From Anaerosporobacter faecicola (GTDB lineage: Bacteria > Bacillota > Clostridia > Lachnospirales > Lachnospiraceae): a stretch of DNA of 64,000 nt. This document shows positions 16,683 through 26,490 of the stretch, in pieces. The translations under genes and the position numbers were made by a program. A model generated the notes under the pieces. The model saw only the letters and a program-made list of their open reading frames with translations. It made no database searches and had not been told where the DNA came from. Positions within the stretch are counted from its first letter, which is position 1. The number at the start of each line of letters is the position of its first letter. The stretch lies in contig NZ_JAAQRO010000040.1 of the NCBI RefSeq assembly GCF_012070565.1, positions 1 through 64,000 on the forward strand, in the 5' to 3' direction.

Positions 16683-18680
16683 ATGATGAAGATTACATTA
16701 AAAGATGGATCCGTAAAAGAATATCAAAATGCAATGTCAGTAATCGATATTGCAAAAGATATCAGTGAAGGACTTGCTAGAATGGCATGTGCTGGAGAAA
16801 TTGATGGGAAAGTTGTTGACCTTAGAACGGTAGTTGATAAGGATTGCGAACTTAGTATCTTAACATTTAATGAGGAAGGTGGTAAGGCAGCATATCGTCA
16901 CACTGCTTCTCATGTTCTTGCGCAAGCGGTAAAACGTCTTTACCCACAAGCAAAACTTGCCATTGGACCTTCCATTGATACAGGATTCTACTATGATTTT
17001 GATATGGAACCATTGGATCGCGCTGCATTAGATGAATTGGAGAAAGAGATGAAGAAGATCATCAAAGAAGGTGCGGCATTAGAGCGATTCACTCTTCCAA
17101 GAGCAGAAGCAATCAAGTTCATGCAGGAAAAAGAAGAACCTTATAAAGTTGAATTGATCGAAGAGTTACCAGAAGGAGAAGAAATCTCTTTCTATCAACA
17201 AGGTGATTATGTAGATCTATGTTGTGGACCTCATTTGATGAGTACAAAACCATTGAAAGCAATCAAGTTAATCTCTTCTTCAGGAGCATACTGGAGAGGT
17301 AGCGAGAAGAATAAGATGCTTACAAGAGTATATGGTACAGCATTTACAAAGAATGCAGATATGGACGAATATCTACAACATCTTGAAGATATCAAAAAAC
17401 GTGACCATAACAAATTAGGCCGTGAGATGGAATTATTCGCAACGGTAGATGTTATCGGACAAGGTTTACCACTTCTTATGCCTAAGGGAGCAAAGATGAT
17501 CCAAACATTACAAAGATGGATCGAAGATGAAGAGGAAAGACGTGGCTACATGCGTACGAAGACTCCATTAATGGCAAAGAAGGATCTGTATGTAATCTCT
17601 GATCACTGGGGACACTATAAAGAAGGTATGTTCGTACTTGGAGATGAAGAGAAAGAGGATTCGGAAGTATTTGCACTTCGTCCAATGACTTGTCCATTCC
17701 AATACTATGTATACAAACAAAGCCAAAAGAGTTATCGTGATCTTCCTTGTCGTTATGGTGAGACTTCTACCTTATTTAGAAATGAAGATTCTGGAGAAAT
17801 GCACGGTTTAACACGTGTAAGACAGTTTACCATCTCGGAAGGACACTTAATTGTAACGCCAGAACAGATTGAAGAAGAATTCGCTGGTTGTCTTGATCTT
17901 GCAAAATACTGTTTGGAAACATTGGGCTTACAAGATGACGTAACCTATTGTTTATCAAAATGGGATCCAAATAATAAACAAAAATATCTTGGTGATGAAG
18001 AACATTGGGAAAAGACACAGAATAAGATGAGAGAGATCTTAGATCACCTTGGTGTTAATTATTATGAAGAAGAAGGCGAAGCTGCTTTCTACGGACCAAA
18101 ACTTGATATTCAAGCGAAGAATGTATATGGTAAAGAAGATACCATGATTACCATTCAATTAGACTTCGCATTAGCAGAACGTTTTGACATGTTCTATATT
18201 GACCAAAATGGTGAAAAGAAACGTCCATTCATCATCCATAGAACGTCTATCGGATGCTACGAAAGAACGCTTGCTTGGTTAATTGAAAAATATTCTGGTT
18301 TATTCCCAACATGGTTATGTCCAGAACAAGTAAGAATTTTACCTATTTCTGAAAAATATCATGATTATGCAAACAAAGTAAAAGACCAATTACAACAAAA
18401 CGGTGTTCTTGTTACGGTAGATGAAAGAGCAGAAAAGATTGGATATAAGATTCGTGAATCAAGATTAAATCGTGTTCCTTATATGTTAGTTGTAGGTCAA
18501 AAAGAGGAAGAAGAAGGCCTTGTATCCGTAAGAAGCCGTTACCTTGGCGATGAAGGTCAAAAACCAGTTGCTACTTTCGTTGATGAAATCTGTAAAGAAA
18601 TCCGTACGAAAGAGATCCGTAAGATCGAAGTACAGGAAGAAGACAATACGAAAAATCAAAAAAACGGAAAAAACAAGTAA
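16683..18680 (+). CDS. thrS: Threonyl-tRNA synthetase
   Basis: The 665-residue enzyme charges tRNA-Thr. Domains in order are the N-terminal TGS domain (residues 1-63), the editing domain with HTASH and YVDLCCGPH zinc/editing motifs, the class II catalytic core with motif 2 (FRNEDSGEMHGLTRVRQF) and motif 3 (GCYERTLAWLIE), and the anticodon-binding domain from about residue 545. A C-terminal tail of about 20 polar residues is a little longer than usual. GAAAGGAAAT precedes a double ATG, so either codon could be used. Expression is controlled by the T-box leader upstream. Confidence 0.98.
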   Translation: MMKITLKDGSVKEYQNAMSVIDIAKDISEGLARMACAGEIDGKVVDLRTVVDKDCELSILTFNEEGGKAAYRHTASHVLAQAVKRLYPQAKLAIGPSIDTGFYYDFDMEPLDRAALDELEKEMKKIIKEGAALERFTLPRAEAIKFMQEKEEPYKVELIEELPEGEEISFYQQGDYVDLCCGPHLMSTKPLKAIKLISSSGAYWRGSEKNKMLTRVYGTAFTKNADMDEYLQHLEDIKKRDHNKLGREMELFATVDVIGQGLPLLMPKGAKMIQTLQRWIEDEEERRGYMRTKTPLMAKKDLYVISDHWGHYKEGMFVLGDEEKEDSEVFALRPMTCPFQYYVYKQSQKSYRDLPCRYGETSTLFRNEDSGEMHGLTRVRQFTISEGHLIVTPEQIEEEFAGCLDLAKYCLETLGLQDDVTYCLSKWDPNNKQKYLGDEEHWEKTQNKMREILDHLGVNYYEEEGEAAFYGPKLDIQAKNVYGKEDTMITIQLDFALAERFDMFYIDQNGEKKRPFIIHRTSIGCYERTLAWLIEKYSGLFPTWLCPEQVRILPISEKYHDYANKVKDQLQQNGVLVTVDERAEKIGYKIRESRLNRVPYMLVVGQKEEEEGLVSVRSRYLGDEGQKPVATFVDEICKEIRTKEIRKIEVQEEDNTKNQKNGKNK

Positions 18681-18703
18681 AAACGAATAAAAAACAATAT
18701 AGG

Positions 18704-18741
18704 TAGAAAAGCATTTTGGCGTATGCGTCAAAATGTTTTTC
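18704..18741 (+). terminator. Terminator between thrS and prfC
   Basis: AAAAGCATTTTGGCGTA pairs with TGCGTCAAAATGTTTTT (several G-T pairs) and ends in a T-run. It may attenuate rather than fully separate thrS from prfC, since the prfC ribosome site follows at once. Confidence 0.6.
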
Positions 18742-18764
18742 CATGTAATAATGGAGGAACAACT

Positions 18765-20354
18765 GTGGCTGATTACACAAACGAAATAAAGAAAAGAAGA
18801 ACGTTTGCGATTATCTCTCACCCCGATGCAGGTAAGACGACTTTAACGGAAAAACTTTTGTTATACGGAGGAGCGATTAATCTTGCGGGTTCCGTTAAGG
18901 GAAAGAAAACGGCAAAACATGCGGTTTCGGATTGGATGGAGATTGAAAAGCAAAGAGGTATTTCGGTTACCTCATCCGTAATGCAGTTTAATTATGATGG
19001 ATTCTGCATTAACATTCTAGATACACCGGGACATCAAGACTTCTCAGAAGATACCTATCGTACCTTGATGGCAGCAGATTCTGCGGTCATGGTCATTGAT
19101 GCATCGAAAGGTGTAGAAGCACAAACAAAGAAATTATTCAAAGTATGTACCATGCGAGGAATACCTATTTTTACATTTATTAATAAGATGGACCGGGAAG
19201 CGAATGATACCTTTGAATTATTAGATGAGATTGAAACGGTACTAGGAATTCAGACTTGTCCTATTAATTGGCCAATTGGCTGTGGTAAGAATTTTAAAGG
19301 GGTATACGATCGAAATACCAATACCATTGCGAAGTTTACAGCAGCTAATAATGGACAGAAAGCAGTTGATACCGTTGAAGTGGAATTAGGAAGTCCAGAA
19401 TTGGATTCGTTGATTGGTACAGAGTTACATGAAAAATTAACAGAAGATATTGAATTGTTAGATGGAGCAAGTAGCGAGTTTGATTTAGAGCAAGTACGTG
19501 CTGGTAAATTAACACCAGTATTTTTTGGCTCTGCATTAACGAATTTTGGGGTAGAGACATTCTTGCAGCATTTCCTTTCCATGACAACCTCCCCACTTCC
19601 TCGAAAAGCTAAGGAAGGAATCATTGATCCATTGAAAGAAGAGTTTTCCGCATTCGTATTCAAGATTCAAGCGAATATGAATAAAGCACATCGAGATCGT
19701 ATTGCTTTCATGCGAATCTGTTCTGGTAAGTTTGAAGCTGGTATGGAAGTAAACCATGTGCAAGGAGGAAAGAAGATAAAACTTTCTCAACCACAACAGA
19801 TGATGGCACAGGAAAGAAAGATTGTTGATGAGGCTTATGCGGGAGATATCATTGGTGTGTTCGATCCAGGAATCTTCTCCATAGGAGATACAATCTGTAT
19901 GCCAAATGCAAAGTTTGAGTATGAAGGGATTCCAACCTTTGCACCAGAACATTTTGCAAAGGTACGTCAATTGGATACGATGAAGAGAAAGCAGTTTATC
20001 AAAGGTATCTCACAGATTGCCCAAGAAGGTGCAATTCAGATTTTCCAAGAATATAATACAGGTATGGAAGAAATTATCGTTGGTGTTGTTGGTGTCCTAC
20101 AATTTGATGTTTTAAAATTCCGTCTGGAATCCGAATATGGTGTAGACATTCGATTAGAGCCACTTCCATATGAGCATATCCGTTGGATTGAGAGCAAAGA
20201 TATGGATGTAGCAAGTATTAGTGTTACTTCTGATACGAAGAAGATCAAAGATCTTAAAGATAATCCACTGTTGCTTTTTGTTCACAGTTGGTCAATTAAT
20301 ACGGTACTGGATCGTAATAAAGGACTTGTCTTATCTGAATTTGGTCGGTCTTAA
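18765..20354 (+). CDS. prfC: Peptide chain release factor 3
   Basis: RF3 is the translational GTPase that recycles RF1/RF2 after termination. The GTG at 18765 is chosen because GGAGG lies 8 nt upstream and it gives 529 residues, the usual RF3 length; an ATG at 18723 lies inside the terminator stem. G-domain motifs are visible: SHPDAGKTT (G1), QRGISVTSS (G2), DTPGHQDF (G3), NKMDREA (G4) and the SAL motif (G5, GSALTNFG). Domains 2 and 3 follow with the RF3-specific C-terminus. Termination is at the strong hairpin 20411-20455. Confidence 0.97.
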   Translation: MADYTNEIKKRRTFAIISHPDAGKTTLTEKLLLYGGAINLAGSVKGKKTAKHAVSDWMEIEKQRGISVTSSVMQFNYDGFCINILDTPGHQDFSEDTYRTLMAADSAVMVIDASKGVEAQTKKLFKVCTMRGIPIFTFINKMDREANDTFELLDEIETVLGIQTCPINWPIGCGKNFKGVYDRNTNTIAKFTAANNGQKAVDTVEVELGSPELDSLIGTELHEKLTEDIELLDGASSEFDLEQVRAGKLTPVFFGSALTNFGVETFLQHFLSMTTSPLPRKAKEGIIDPLKEEFSAFVFKIQANMNKAHRDRIAFMRICSGKFEAGMEVNHVQGGKKIKLSQPQQMMAQERKIVDEAYAGDIIGVFDPGIFSIGDTICMPNAKFEYEGIPTFAPEHFAKVRQLDTMKRKQFIKGISQIAQEGAIQIFQEYNTGMEEIIVGVVGVLQFDVLKFRLESEYGVDIRLEPLPYEHIRWIESKDMDVASISVTSDTKKIKDLKDNPLLLFVHSWSINTVLDRNKGLVLSEFGRS

Positions 20355-20410
20355 TGATTGTGTATCGCATGATGGTATAAATTGAGTATTTAATAGGAAA
20401 ATATAGAATA

Positions 20411-20455
20411 GAGGCGCTTGGTTGTTGTTTGTGACAACCAAGCGCCTCTGTTTTT
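20411..20455. terminator. Strong terminator between convergent prfC and chemoreceptor gene
   Basis: A 15-bp perfect stem, GAGGCGCTTGGTTGT with ACAACCAAGCGCCTC, followed by TGTTTTT on the plus strand. Confidence 0.9.
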
Positions 20456-22241
20456 AAGCTTTCACTCTTCCTTCTTCTATAGCTTTTTTGTAATTTATTT
20501 CTGCTTCTTTAATGAAATCCGGATCGTTTCGCTTCTCCTTTGGAATATATGGTTTACCTGGTTCACGATCACGAAGAATAAATCGATTCATGGCATCTTT
20601 TAGAAGAACTGCACTATTCATTAATTCATCACTGGCAGCAGCTGTTTCTTCCGATGCAGCAGCATTGCTTTCTACCGATTCAGAGATTCGATCAATCTCC
20701 TGTGTGATTGTAGAGATTCGGTCGGCTTGCAGATTTCCAGCGTCTGCGATTTCTGAAGTTACAGTAACTATTTGATCAATACTATTAGCAATCTTGTTAA
20801 ATGACTTTGCAGTTATGTTAGTGATGTTGTTACCAATCGTAGTTTTTTGAATGGTGTCTTCAATCATTTTCTTTGTTTCGGCTGCAGCAGCTACACTTTT
20901 CGCAGCAAGTTCACTTACCTGATTAGCAACTACGGCAAATCCTCTACCAGCTTCACCGGCACGGGCAGCTTCAATGGAAGCATTTAAAGACAGGAGATTG
21001 GTTTGATCTGCAATATCTTCAATGGTATGGATAACAGCGGATATACTCTCAGAAGAAACACGAATTGCTTCCATTGCAGTAAGTAATTCTGCCATCTTTT
21101 GTGAACTATCATTTGCTTCCAACTTGATATCATCGGTAATGGAAGTGGCTTCATTTATCTTTTCAGCATTTGTATGAATTAGTTCTTTTGTATCGGCAAC
21201 GGCCTCCTTAAAGGAGATAACAGTAGAAGCTTGAACGCTACAACTTTCAGCAAGAGAGTTACTTGCATCGGATATCCCCTGTGCTTCATTGGATACCATA
21301 TTAGCAATTCGTGTAATCTCTGCGAACATGATATCATTGGATTGTACCAAGTGGTAAAGCCCTTTGCCAAGACTGTCGGATGCAGAATGAATCTCTACAT
21401 ATGCGGTTAAATCACCTTCCGAGATTCTCTTTACCACATCCACATTGTGTTGTATATTCTGTGCCAGACGTTCAAAAGCGTTAACCATGGTTTGGATCTC
21501 TGTAAGTTCCAAATCAAGATTATCTTTAGAAAACGAGATGGAGTCAATACCATGGGATAATTCTTCTGACCATTCTACAATGGAATTAATTGGAGTGACG
21601 ATTGCTTTGGCTGTTTTGTTGCTGACTTTACGTGTATGTAAGATTGCGACAATAGTTAAGGCAATATTAATGAGAATGGCGATTAGAGTCTGAAGACGAA
21701 CAGCTTTAGCAGAACGTGTTATTTTCATATTGTTGTATTGTACAACAGATACAAGGGAATTACGAAACTCATTGAATGCAGGCGTAATTTCCTTGGAATA
21801 CTTCGATACTGCTTCAGAAACATTTGCTCCACTGGCTGTAAGGACTTCATTAGCAAGCTTGTGTATGGTGTTATACAATTCGATTGCATCTGATAAAGCT
21901 TTTTTTGAACTTGCATTTAACTGACGTGTGGCTCCTTTTAATGTATCTTCTATATCGGTGGCGGAAGATACTGTTTGGCGAGAAGAACCACTTAGAAGCT
22001 GTTCTGACAAGGAATTCATCCATTGCTCTTCAGTGGAAATTACGTTTTGAATCGCATCTGCATTTTGGGAATAAGTAAGTTGCTTAGATTGACTTAGAAA
22101 AATCAGGATCATACAAAATATTGTAAGACCAATAATTGCCATCATGAAGCCAAAGATTCCTTTATTGTTTTCATAAAGTTTCCCACGAATCGTATTCTTT
22201 TCATTAAATAAGTCGTTATTTTTTTTCTTTTTAAAGTTCAT
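20454..22241 (-). CDS. Methyl-accepting chemotaxis protein
   Basis: The 595-residue receptor has membrane segments at about residues 30-50 ([19 protein letters not shown]) and 182-202 ([16 protein letters not shown]), enclosing a roughly 130-residue helical sensor of four-helix-bundle type. HAMP and signalling domains follow. The signalling tip is at about residue 405 ([35 protein letters not shown]). The C-terminus is a charged tail ([16 protein letters not shown]) without the usual CheR-binding pentapeptide. It stands alone with its own promoter region and shares little with the receptor at 10.2-12.3 kb outside the signalling core. Ligand unknown. Confidence 0.93.
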   Translation of the reverse strand: MNFKKKKNNDLFNEKNTIRGKLYENNKGIFGFMMAIIGLTIFCMILIFLSQSKQLTYSQNADAIQNVISTEEQWMNSLSEQLLSGSSRQTVSSATDIEDTLKGATRQLNASSKKALSDAIELYNTIHKLANEVLTASGANVSEAVSKYSKEITPAFNEFRNSLVSVVQYNNMKITRSAKAVRLQTLIAILINIALTIVAILHTRKVSNKTAKAIVTPINSIVEWSEELSHGIDSISFSKDNLDLELTEIQTMVNAFERLAQNIQHNVDVVKRISEGDLTAYVEIHSASDSLGKGLYHLVQSNDIMFAEITRIANMVSNEAQGISDASNSLAESCSVQASTVISFKEAVADTKELIHTNAEKINEATSITDDIKLEANDSSQKMAELLTAMEAIRVSSESISAVIHTIEDIADQTNLLSLNASIEAARAGEAGRGFAVVANQVSELAAKSVAAAAETKKMIEDTIQKTTIGNNITNITAKSFNKIANSIDQIVTVTSEIADAGNLQADRISTITQEIDRISESVESNAAASEETAAASDELMNSAVLLKDAMNRFILRDREPGKPYIPKEKRNDPDFIKEAEINYKKAIEEGRVKA

Positions 22242-22675
22242 AATATTTCCTTTCTTTGGTAAGAGTTAAGACTGACTGCTTTTGCATTGAAAAATTGGGA
22301 ATTAGTTGAGGAACAGATTGGAAATATGTGTTTCAATTAATACTTTTTGACACACATGGATGTAATTATAAAAGATAATACTATAAAAATCAATATATTG
22401 AAAAAGTTATTGACAAACTATTGGGACTATGATAGAATAAAAAAGCTGTGAGTGCATTAATATTTTGCAATTACAGAAAACATTGAAGCAGAGTATCCAC
22501 TCTCACCTCAGCACGGTTGATGTGACTCGGGTTATATTTTCAAGAAATTTAGTAGATGATACTGAATATAGATCGAACTTGAAGACGTGGATAGATTTGC
22601 TATCTACGTTTTTTTTAGTTAGAATTAGTAAAGTGTAACTGGTTTATTTGAACAAACCTATGGAGGTGTACTGTT
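22242..22675 (+). promoter_or_regulatory. infC promoter and attenuated leader region
   Basis: TTGACA (22410-22415) and TAGAAT (22433-22438), 17 bp apart, start a leader of about 230 nt. Upstream part (22242-22400) is AT-rich and also carries the start of the divergent chemoreceptor. Confidence 0.85.
22445..22616 (+). ncRNA. L20-type leader of infC-rpmI-rplT
   Basis: The leader carries several pairable segments (for example GAGTATCCACTCTC and GTGACTCGGG) and ends in a Rho-independent terminator, ACGTGGATAG with CTATCTACGT (22585-22609) before eight T residues. In Firmicutes this operon is regulated by L20 binding a leader that ends in a terminator; assignment rests on position and terminator, not a covariance search. 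Confidence 0.7.
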
Positions 22676-23182
22676 ATTAGCGATTTAATGATTAATGAAC
22701 AAATCAGAGACAAAGAGGTTCGTCTTATTGGCGAAGAGGGAGAACAATTAGGAGTAATGTCCGCGAAAGATGCTATGAAATTAGCAAAGGAAGCAAACTT
22801 AGATTTAGTTAAGATTGCTCCAACAGCGAAACCACCTGTTTGTAAGATTATTGATTATGGAAAATACAGATATGAGTTAGCCAGAAAAGAAAAAGAAGCA
22901 AAGAAGAAGCAAAAGATTACTGATGTAAAAGAGATTCGTTTATCACCAAACATTGATGAGAATGACTTGAATACAAAGGCAAATCAAGCGAGAAAGTTCC
23001 TTTCAAAGGGAGACAAAGTGAAGGTTTCACTTCGTTTCCGTGGTAGAGAGATGGCTCATATGGGAACAAGCAAACAGATCCTTGATTCTTTCTTCGAGCG
23101 TTTAGAAGATGTTGCAGTAGTTGAGAAACCTGCAAAATTAGAAGGAAGAAGTATGATCATGTTCTTAGCAGAAAAGCGCTAA
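22676..23182 (+). CDS. infC: Translation initiation factor IF-3 with AUU start
   Basis: IF3 binds the 30S subunit and checks the initiation codon. The start is placed at ATT 22676: GGAGGTG at 22662-22668 is 7 nt upstream, while the first ATG (22688) is about 20 nt from any Shine-Dalgarno. The AUU-initiated frame reads ISDLMINEQIRDKEVRLIG, aligning with the family N-terminus before INEQIR. An AUU start is the known autoregulatory hallmark of infC. The 168-residue product has the N-domain, lysine-rich linker (KEKEAKKKQKI) and C-domain (IRLSPNIDENDLNTK, KVSLRFRGREMAH). rpmI and rplT follow. Confidence 0.95.
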   Translation: MSDLMINEQIRDKEVRLIGEEGEQLGVMSAKDAMKLAKEANLDLVKIAPTAKPPVCKIIDYGKYRYELARKEKEAKKKQKITDVKEIRLSPNIDENDLNTKANQARKFLSKGDKVKVSLRFRGREMAHMGTSKQILDSFFERLEDVAVVEKPAKLEGRSMIMFLAEKR

Positions 23183-23407
23183 GAAAGTCAGTGGAATTCA
23201 TTCATGACAACCGGGCTACCTTGTGTAGTTGGTTGTTCTGATATGGGGTATCCCGCAGTCGATATAGAATGGAAGCCCCATGGATAGATATGTTATAGAT
23301 GTCAAGTGACCATAACATTACTATACAATGTTATCGTAAAGAGTTGCATTGTATTCGACACTTTGTCGCAAAGAATAACAGGAAGATATTATTAAGGAGG
23401 AACTATC
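23183..23407 (+). promoter_or_regulatory. infC-rpmI intercistronic region
   Basis: This 225-bp spacer is long for this operon and contains pairable segments (AACATT with AATGTT near 23310-23330, CGAC-ACTTT-GTCG near 23358). A second L20 target or a processing site is possible; no promoter with good boxes was found. Confidence 0.4.
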
Positions 23408-23605
23408 ATGCCAAAAATGAAAACAAGCAGAGCAGCAGCTAAGCGTTTCAAAAAAACAGGAACAGGTCAATTAAAGAGAATGAAAGCTTATAAGAGCCAC
23501 ATCTTAACTAAGAAAACTACTAAGAGAAAGAGAAATCTTAGAAAAGCTACAATCGTAGATGCAACTAACGTTAAGAATATGAAGAAAATTTTACCATATT
23601 TATAA
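23408..23605 (+). CDS. rpmI: 50S ribosomal protein L35
   Basis: The 65-residue basic protein starts [20 protein letters not shown], the L35 N-terminus, and has the usual length and lysine/arginine content. AAGGAGG is 8 nt before the ATG. It sits between infC and rplT as in most Firmicutes. Confidence 0.98.
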   Translation: MPKMKTSRAAAKRFKKTGTGQLKRMKAYKSHILTKKTTKRKRNLRKATIVDATNVKNMKKILPYL

Positions 23606-23627
23606 GATATAAGGAGGGAACGAAGTA

Positions 23628-23984
23628 ATGGCAAGAATTAAAGGCGGAATGAACGCTAGAAAAAAACATAATAGAGTATTAAAACTAGCTAAAGGTTATA
23701 GAGGCGCTAGATCAAAACAATATAGAGTAGCTAAACAATCTGTAATGAGAGCATTAACTTCTTCATTTGCAGGAAGAAAAGAAAGAAAAAGACAATTCAG
23801 AACATTATGGATTGCCAGAATCAATGCCGCTGCTAGAATGAACGGACTTTCTTATAGCAAATTTATGTATGGTTTAAAATTAGCTGGTGTTGAAGTTAAC
23901 AGAAAGATGTTATCTGAAATGGCTATCAACGATGCAGAAGGATTCAAAGCATTAGTAGATGTAGCGAAAGCAAAATTAGCTTAG
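23628..23984 (+). CDS. rplT: 50S ribosomal protein L20
   Basis: The 118-residue protein starts [20 protein letters not shown] and has the L20 globular end ([20 protein letters not shown]). L20 is an early 23S assembly protein and in Firmicutes is the autorepressor of this operon through the leader upstream of infC. AAGGAGG precedes the start and a strong terminator follows at 24034. Confidence 0.98.
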   Translation: MARIKGGMNARKKHNRVLKLAKGYRGARSKQYRVAKQSVMRALTSSFAGRKERKRQFRTLWIARINAAARMNGLSYSKFMYGLKLAGVEVNRKMLSEMAINDAEGFKALVDVAKAKLA

Positions 23985-24033
23985 ATAAGAATAGAATATA
24001 GGACAAACTTTAGGTTTGGATCTATTTAATAGA

Positions 24034-24077
24034 AGGGTTCCACATGAACAACTTGTTGTTGGTGTGGAACCCTTTTT
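24034..24077 (+). terminator. Terminator of the infC-rpmI-rplT operon
   Basis: GGGTTCCACA with TGTGGAACCC around an inner AACAA/TTGTT, followed by TTTTTG. Confidence 0.9.
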
Positions 24078-24136
24078 GTTTAATAGCTTCTTGTATAATT
24101 TAAATTGTAGAGAAGGAGTAAAGTATTTTACAAAAA

Positions 24137-24206
24137 TAGATACCTAGGCTAAACTGTTATTGCTGACCAGCCAGTTAGCAAATGAACAGAAAAGAATAGG
24201 TATCTA
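24137..24206. repeat. Inverted repeat in the rplT-yihY gap
   Basis: TAGATACCTA (24137-24146) and TAGGTATCTA (24197-24206) are a perfect 10-bp inverted repeat 50 bp apart. It could form a cruciform or mark the ends of a small inserted element; no function is evident. It lies downstream of the minus-strand membrane protein gene. Confidence 0.4.
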
Positions 24207-24254
24207 CAAATGAATTCTACACAAAATAGGAAAATGAAGCAACGCACGAGCTTA

Positions 24255-25121
24255 TTACTTAACTTTTTGCTTAGCGTGCTTTCTGTGGAACAATCGATTG
24301 TACGGCCAACGGTTTAGAAACAATACATTGATCTCTGCACCAATGAATAGGATATACATACAGAAATACAACCATAACATTAATAACACAATAGCGGTTA
24401 AGCTACCATACATTGTGGAAAACCTAGAGAAATTATCGATATAGATAGAGTACAGGAAGGAGAACAACATCCAACCTGCCGATGCAATAATAGCACCAGG
24501 TAATTCGTTCAGGAATCGCGTCTTACGATTGGGTATGACAATGTATAATAATAGGAAGAATAATGTGTATACAGCTAGAGACACAATGGTACGAAAACCA
24601 ATCACTGCTACCGCTAGGTCATTGATTAATGGGAACTGTGTCTTAATAAAGAGATAGATCCGATTTCCGAACACAAGCAAACCTAAGGAGATAATTATAA
24701 TAACTGCAAAAGCGAGTGTATAGATGGCAGAAGTAATACGTAGTTTAATATAATTTCTTGTTTCTTTAATTCCATAAATCGTGTTCAATCCTTTTACTAT
24801 TGCTAGAAATCCACGTGAAGCAGACCATAAAGTGGTAATCGCGGTGATGGAGATAATCGTACTAGCGGGATGTATATAGATATCAGAAATCAGTGAGATC
24901 ACATAGGTATTAATCCCCGTGGGAAGTACATTTCGAATTAAAATTAATAATTCGCTTTCAGTAATAGGAATGAATTGTATCAGAGTTAATAAAAACATGA
25001 AAAACGGAAAGAAAGAAATAATAATAAAGAATGCTGCCTGTGCAGAGAAGGTTGGGACAAGGTCCTCTGAAATCTTTCGGGAAGCAATTCGTATTGTTTG
25101 GATCAAGGATATGAGATTCAT
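24255..25121 (-). CDS. YihY/BrkB-family inner membrane protein
   Basis: The 288-residue protein has about six membrane helices and the YihY (formerly ribonuclease BN) signatures: AQAAFFIIISFFPFFMFLL near residue 28, WSASRGFLAIVKGLNTIYG near residue 100, and the C-terminal SLYSIYIDNFSRFSTMYGSL-like segment leading to an LWLYFCMYILFIGAEIN helix. GGAG is 5 nt before the ATG. The old link with RNase BN was an error; the real role is unknown, perhaps transport. It is monocistronic as far as visible. Confidence 0.92.
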   Translation of the reverse strand: MNLISLIQTIRIASRKISEDLVPTFSAQAAFFIIISFFPFFMFLLTLIQFIPITESELLILIRNVLPTGINTYVISLISDIYIHPASTIISITAITTLWSASRGFLAIVKGLNTIYGIKETRNYIKLRITSAIYTLAFAVIIIISLGLLVFGNRIYLFIKTQFPLINDLAVAVIGFRTIVSLAVYTLFFLLLYIVIPNRKTRFLNELPGAIIASAGWMLFSFLYSIYIDNFSRFSTMYGSLTAIVLLMLWLYFCMYILFIGAEINVLFLNRWPYNRLFHRKHAKQKVK

Positions 25122-25415
25122 AGGTACTCCAATCTTTCATTTACTATAATTATGTATTAATCCTAAAATATATTTCATAAAAATGCAAGTGACAATTCAA
25201 TTTATAACAGTGTTGATGTATGTGTAGAACCTGGTGGAATATCGTAAGTATCTGCATTTGTTAGAAAAACTATACAATATACTGGTACGGTGGTAGTTGT
25301 GTTAACAAGCATTGTAAGATTATACGTTTAATTTCTTGACATGAGTATCTATAACCGATAAAATGAAGGTACTAAGTCGTAGTACATAGGAATAAAATCG
25401 CGGGAGGATTTTCAG
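25122..25415. promoter_or_regulatory. Divergent promoter region before the zinc-ribbon gene
   Basis: TTGACA at 25336-25341 and TAAAAT at 25359-25364 (17-bp spacer) form a good promoter for the rightward gene. The rest is AT-rich with no other recognised element. Confidence 0.7.
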
Positions 25416-26093
25416 ATGTCAGAAAACAATTTTTGCACGAAATGTGGCGCACGATTAGAAGTGGGTGCAGGTTTCTGTACAGAATGTGGTACAAAAGTTA
25501 ATGATCAATCAATGGGAATGCAACAACCAGTACAACAACCAGTACAACAACCAGTACAACAACCAATACAGCAACAACCAGTGCAACAACAACCAGTGCA
25601 ACAGCAGCCAATACAACAACAGCCAATGCAACAACCATATAATCCACAATCTTATAATCCAATTCCAAATGCAAGTGTACAAACAGGGAAAAAGAAAGTT
25701 AATAAAGGCTTAATTGGGATTATAGGAGCAATTGTTATACTTGTAGCAGTTTTCTTTGTTTATAAGAACTTTATTCAATATCCAAGTTCTCCATCAGGAG
25801 TAGCGAAGAAATGTATCGAAGAGTTAATGATGGATAAAGATGCGAAAGCAGCAAAGAGATACATCTCAACTGATGAAGTTGATTCAAGTTCGTTAGAGGA
25901 AGTTGTAGCAGGAATCAAGGTTTCTGGAGTAAAAGTATCAAAAGTGAAAGTCGTAGATACAGAAATTGACGGAAATTCTGCAGTTGTTACACTTAAAATA
26001 ACAGCAACTTTCTTAGGACAGACAGAATCAGAAGAAGGTGAAGTTGTTTTAGAGAAGATTAACGGTAAGTGGAAAGTTGTAGACCTAAATTAG
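25416..26093 (+). CDS. Zinc-ribbon membrane protein with PVQQ repeats and DUF4878-like domain
   Basis: Residues 7-27 form a zinc ribbon (FCTKCGARL...FCTECGTKV; two CxxC pairs). Then a low-complexity Gln/Pro spacer of repeated QQPVQ units runs from about 33 to 75, followed by one membrane segment (about 100-120, GLIGIIGAIVILVAVFFVY). The outer C-terminal 100 residues resemble the small NTF2-like DUF4878 fold (AAKRYISTDEV ... EVVLEKINGKWKVVDL). The ribbon would face the cytoplasm and the C-domain outside. GGGAGGA precedes the ATG and a terminator follows. Such proteins are common in Clostridia; the function is not known. Confidence 0.85.
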   Translation: MSENNFCTKCGARLEVGAGFCTECGTKVNDQSMGMQQPVQQPVQQPVQQPIQQQPVQQQPVQQQPIQQQPMQQPYNPQSYNPIPNASVQTGKKKVNKGLIGIIGAIVILVAVFFVYKNFIQYPSSPSGVAKKCIEELMMDKDAKAAKRYISTDEVDSSSLEEVVAGIKVSGVKVSKVKVVDTEIDGNSAVVTLKITATFLGQTESEEGEVVLEKINGKWKVVDLN

Positions 26094-26111
26094 TTCGATT
26101 ATTAATTAAGA

Positions 26112-26156
26112 AAGCACCATGTAAGTGTCTAGATATAAATCTTACATGGTGCTTTT
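26112..26156 (+). terminator. Terminator of the zinc-ribbon gene
   Basis: AAGCACCATGTAAG with CTTACATGGTGCTT, 14 bp, then TTT. Confidence 0.9.
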
Positions 26157-26243
26157 TGGTGCCATTTAAGGGCATAATGAGACGGGAGAACTATTGACGT
26201 AAAATACATATAATAGTAGAATTATGTCGAACTATCTTCTTAC

Positions 26244-26372
26244 TTTATGAAAGATGAGTTGCTTACGGATAAAGGGTGATTATCTTGCAAAGTATAGTGT
26301 TACATCTTTTCATAAATGCTGTATCAAAGGACTGTTAATGTGGAAAGGGAGCAAAATTTAACAGTCCTTCTT
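26244..26372 (+). ncRNA. Candidate structured RNA with terminator-like end
   Basis: TTTATGAAAGATG (26244-26256) can pair with CATCTTTTCATAAA (26303-26316, one bulge). A second perfect 12-bp stem, AAGGACTGTTAA with TTAACAGTCCTT (26327-26369), follows and ends in CTTTG. A TATAAT lies at 26209-26214 with only a weak -35. No known riboswitch consensus was recognised. It could be a small RNA ending upstream of the pheS promoter, or simply unrelated palindromes. Confidence 0.3.
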
Positions 26373-26456
26373 TGCTTGTGAGGCTCGTATGTTCATTGCA
26401 GATCGTAATACGTTCCTTTTCTAAATCAGAAATTGATAGATCCGATAAATCGATGC

Positions 26457-26484
26457 TTGACAAATCAAGCGTGTATGCTAGAAT
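26457..26484 (+). promoter_or_regulatory. Promoter of the pheS-pheT operon
   Basis: TTGACA (26457-26462), 16-bp spacer, TAGAAT (26479-26484) with an extended TG two bases upstream. Confidence 0.75.
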
Positions 26485-26490
26485 AGAAGA

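Noticed and set aside
18723-18764. Upstream ATG start of prfC
   Set aside because: It is inside the terminator stem; GTG 18765 has GGAGG and gives the standard 529 residues.
25465-25713. Overlapping frame rich in Asn/Gln in the zinc-ribbon gene
   Set aside because: It is the second frame of the CAACCAGTA repeats; the real gene in the other frame has a zinc ribbon and membrane segment.
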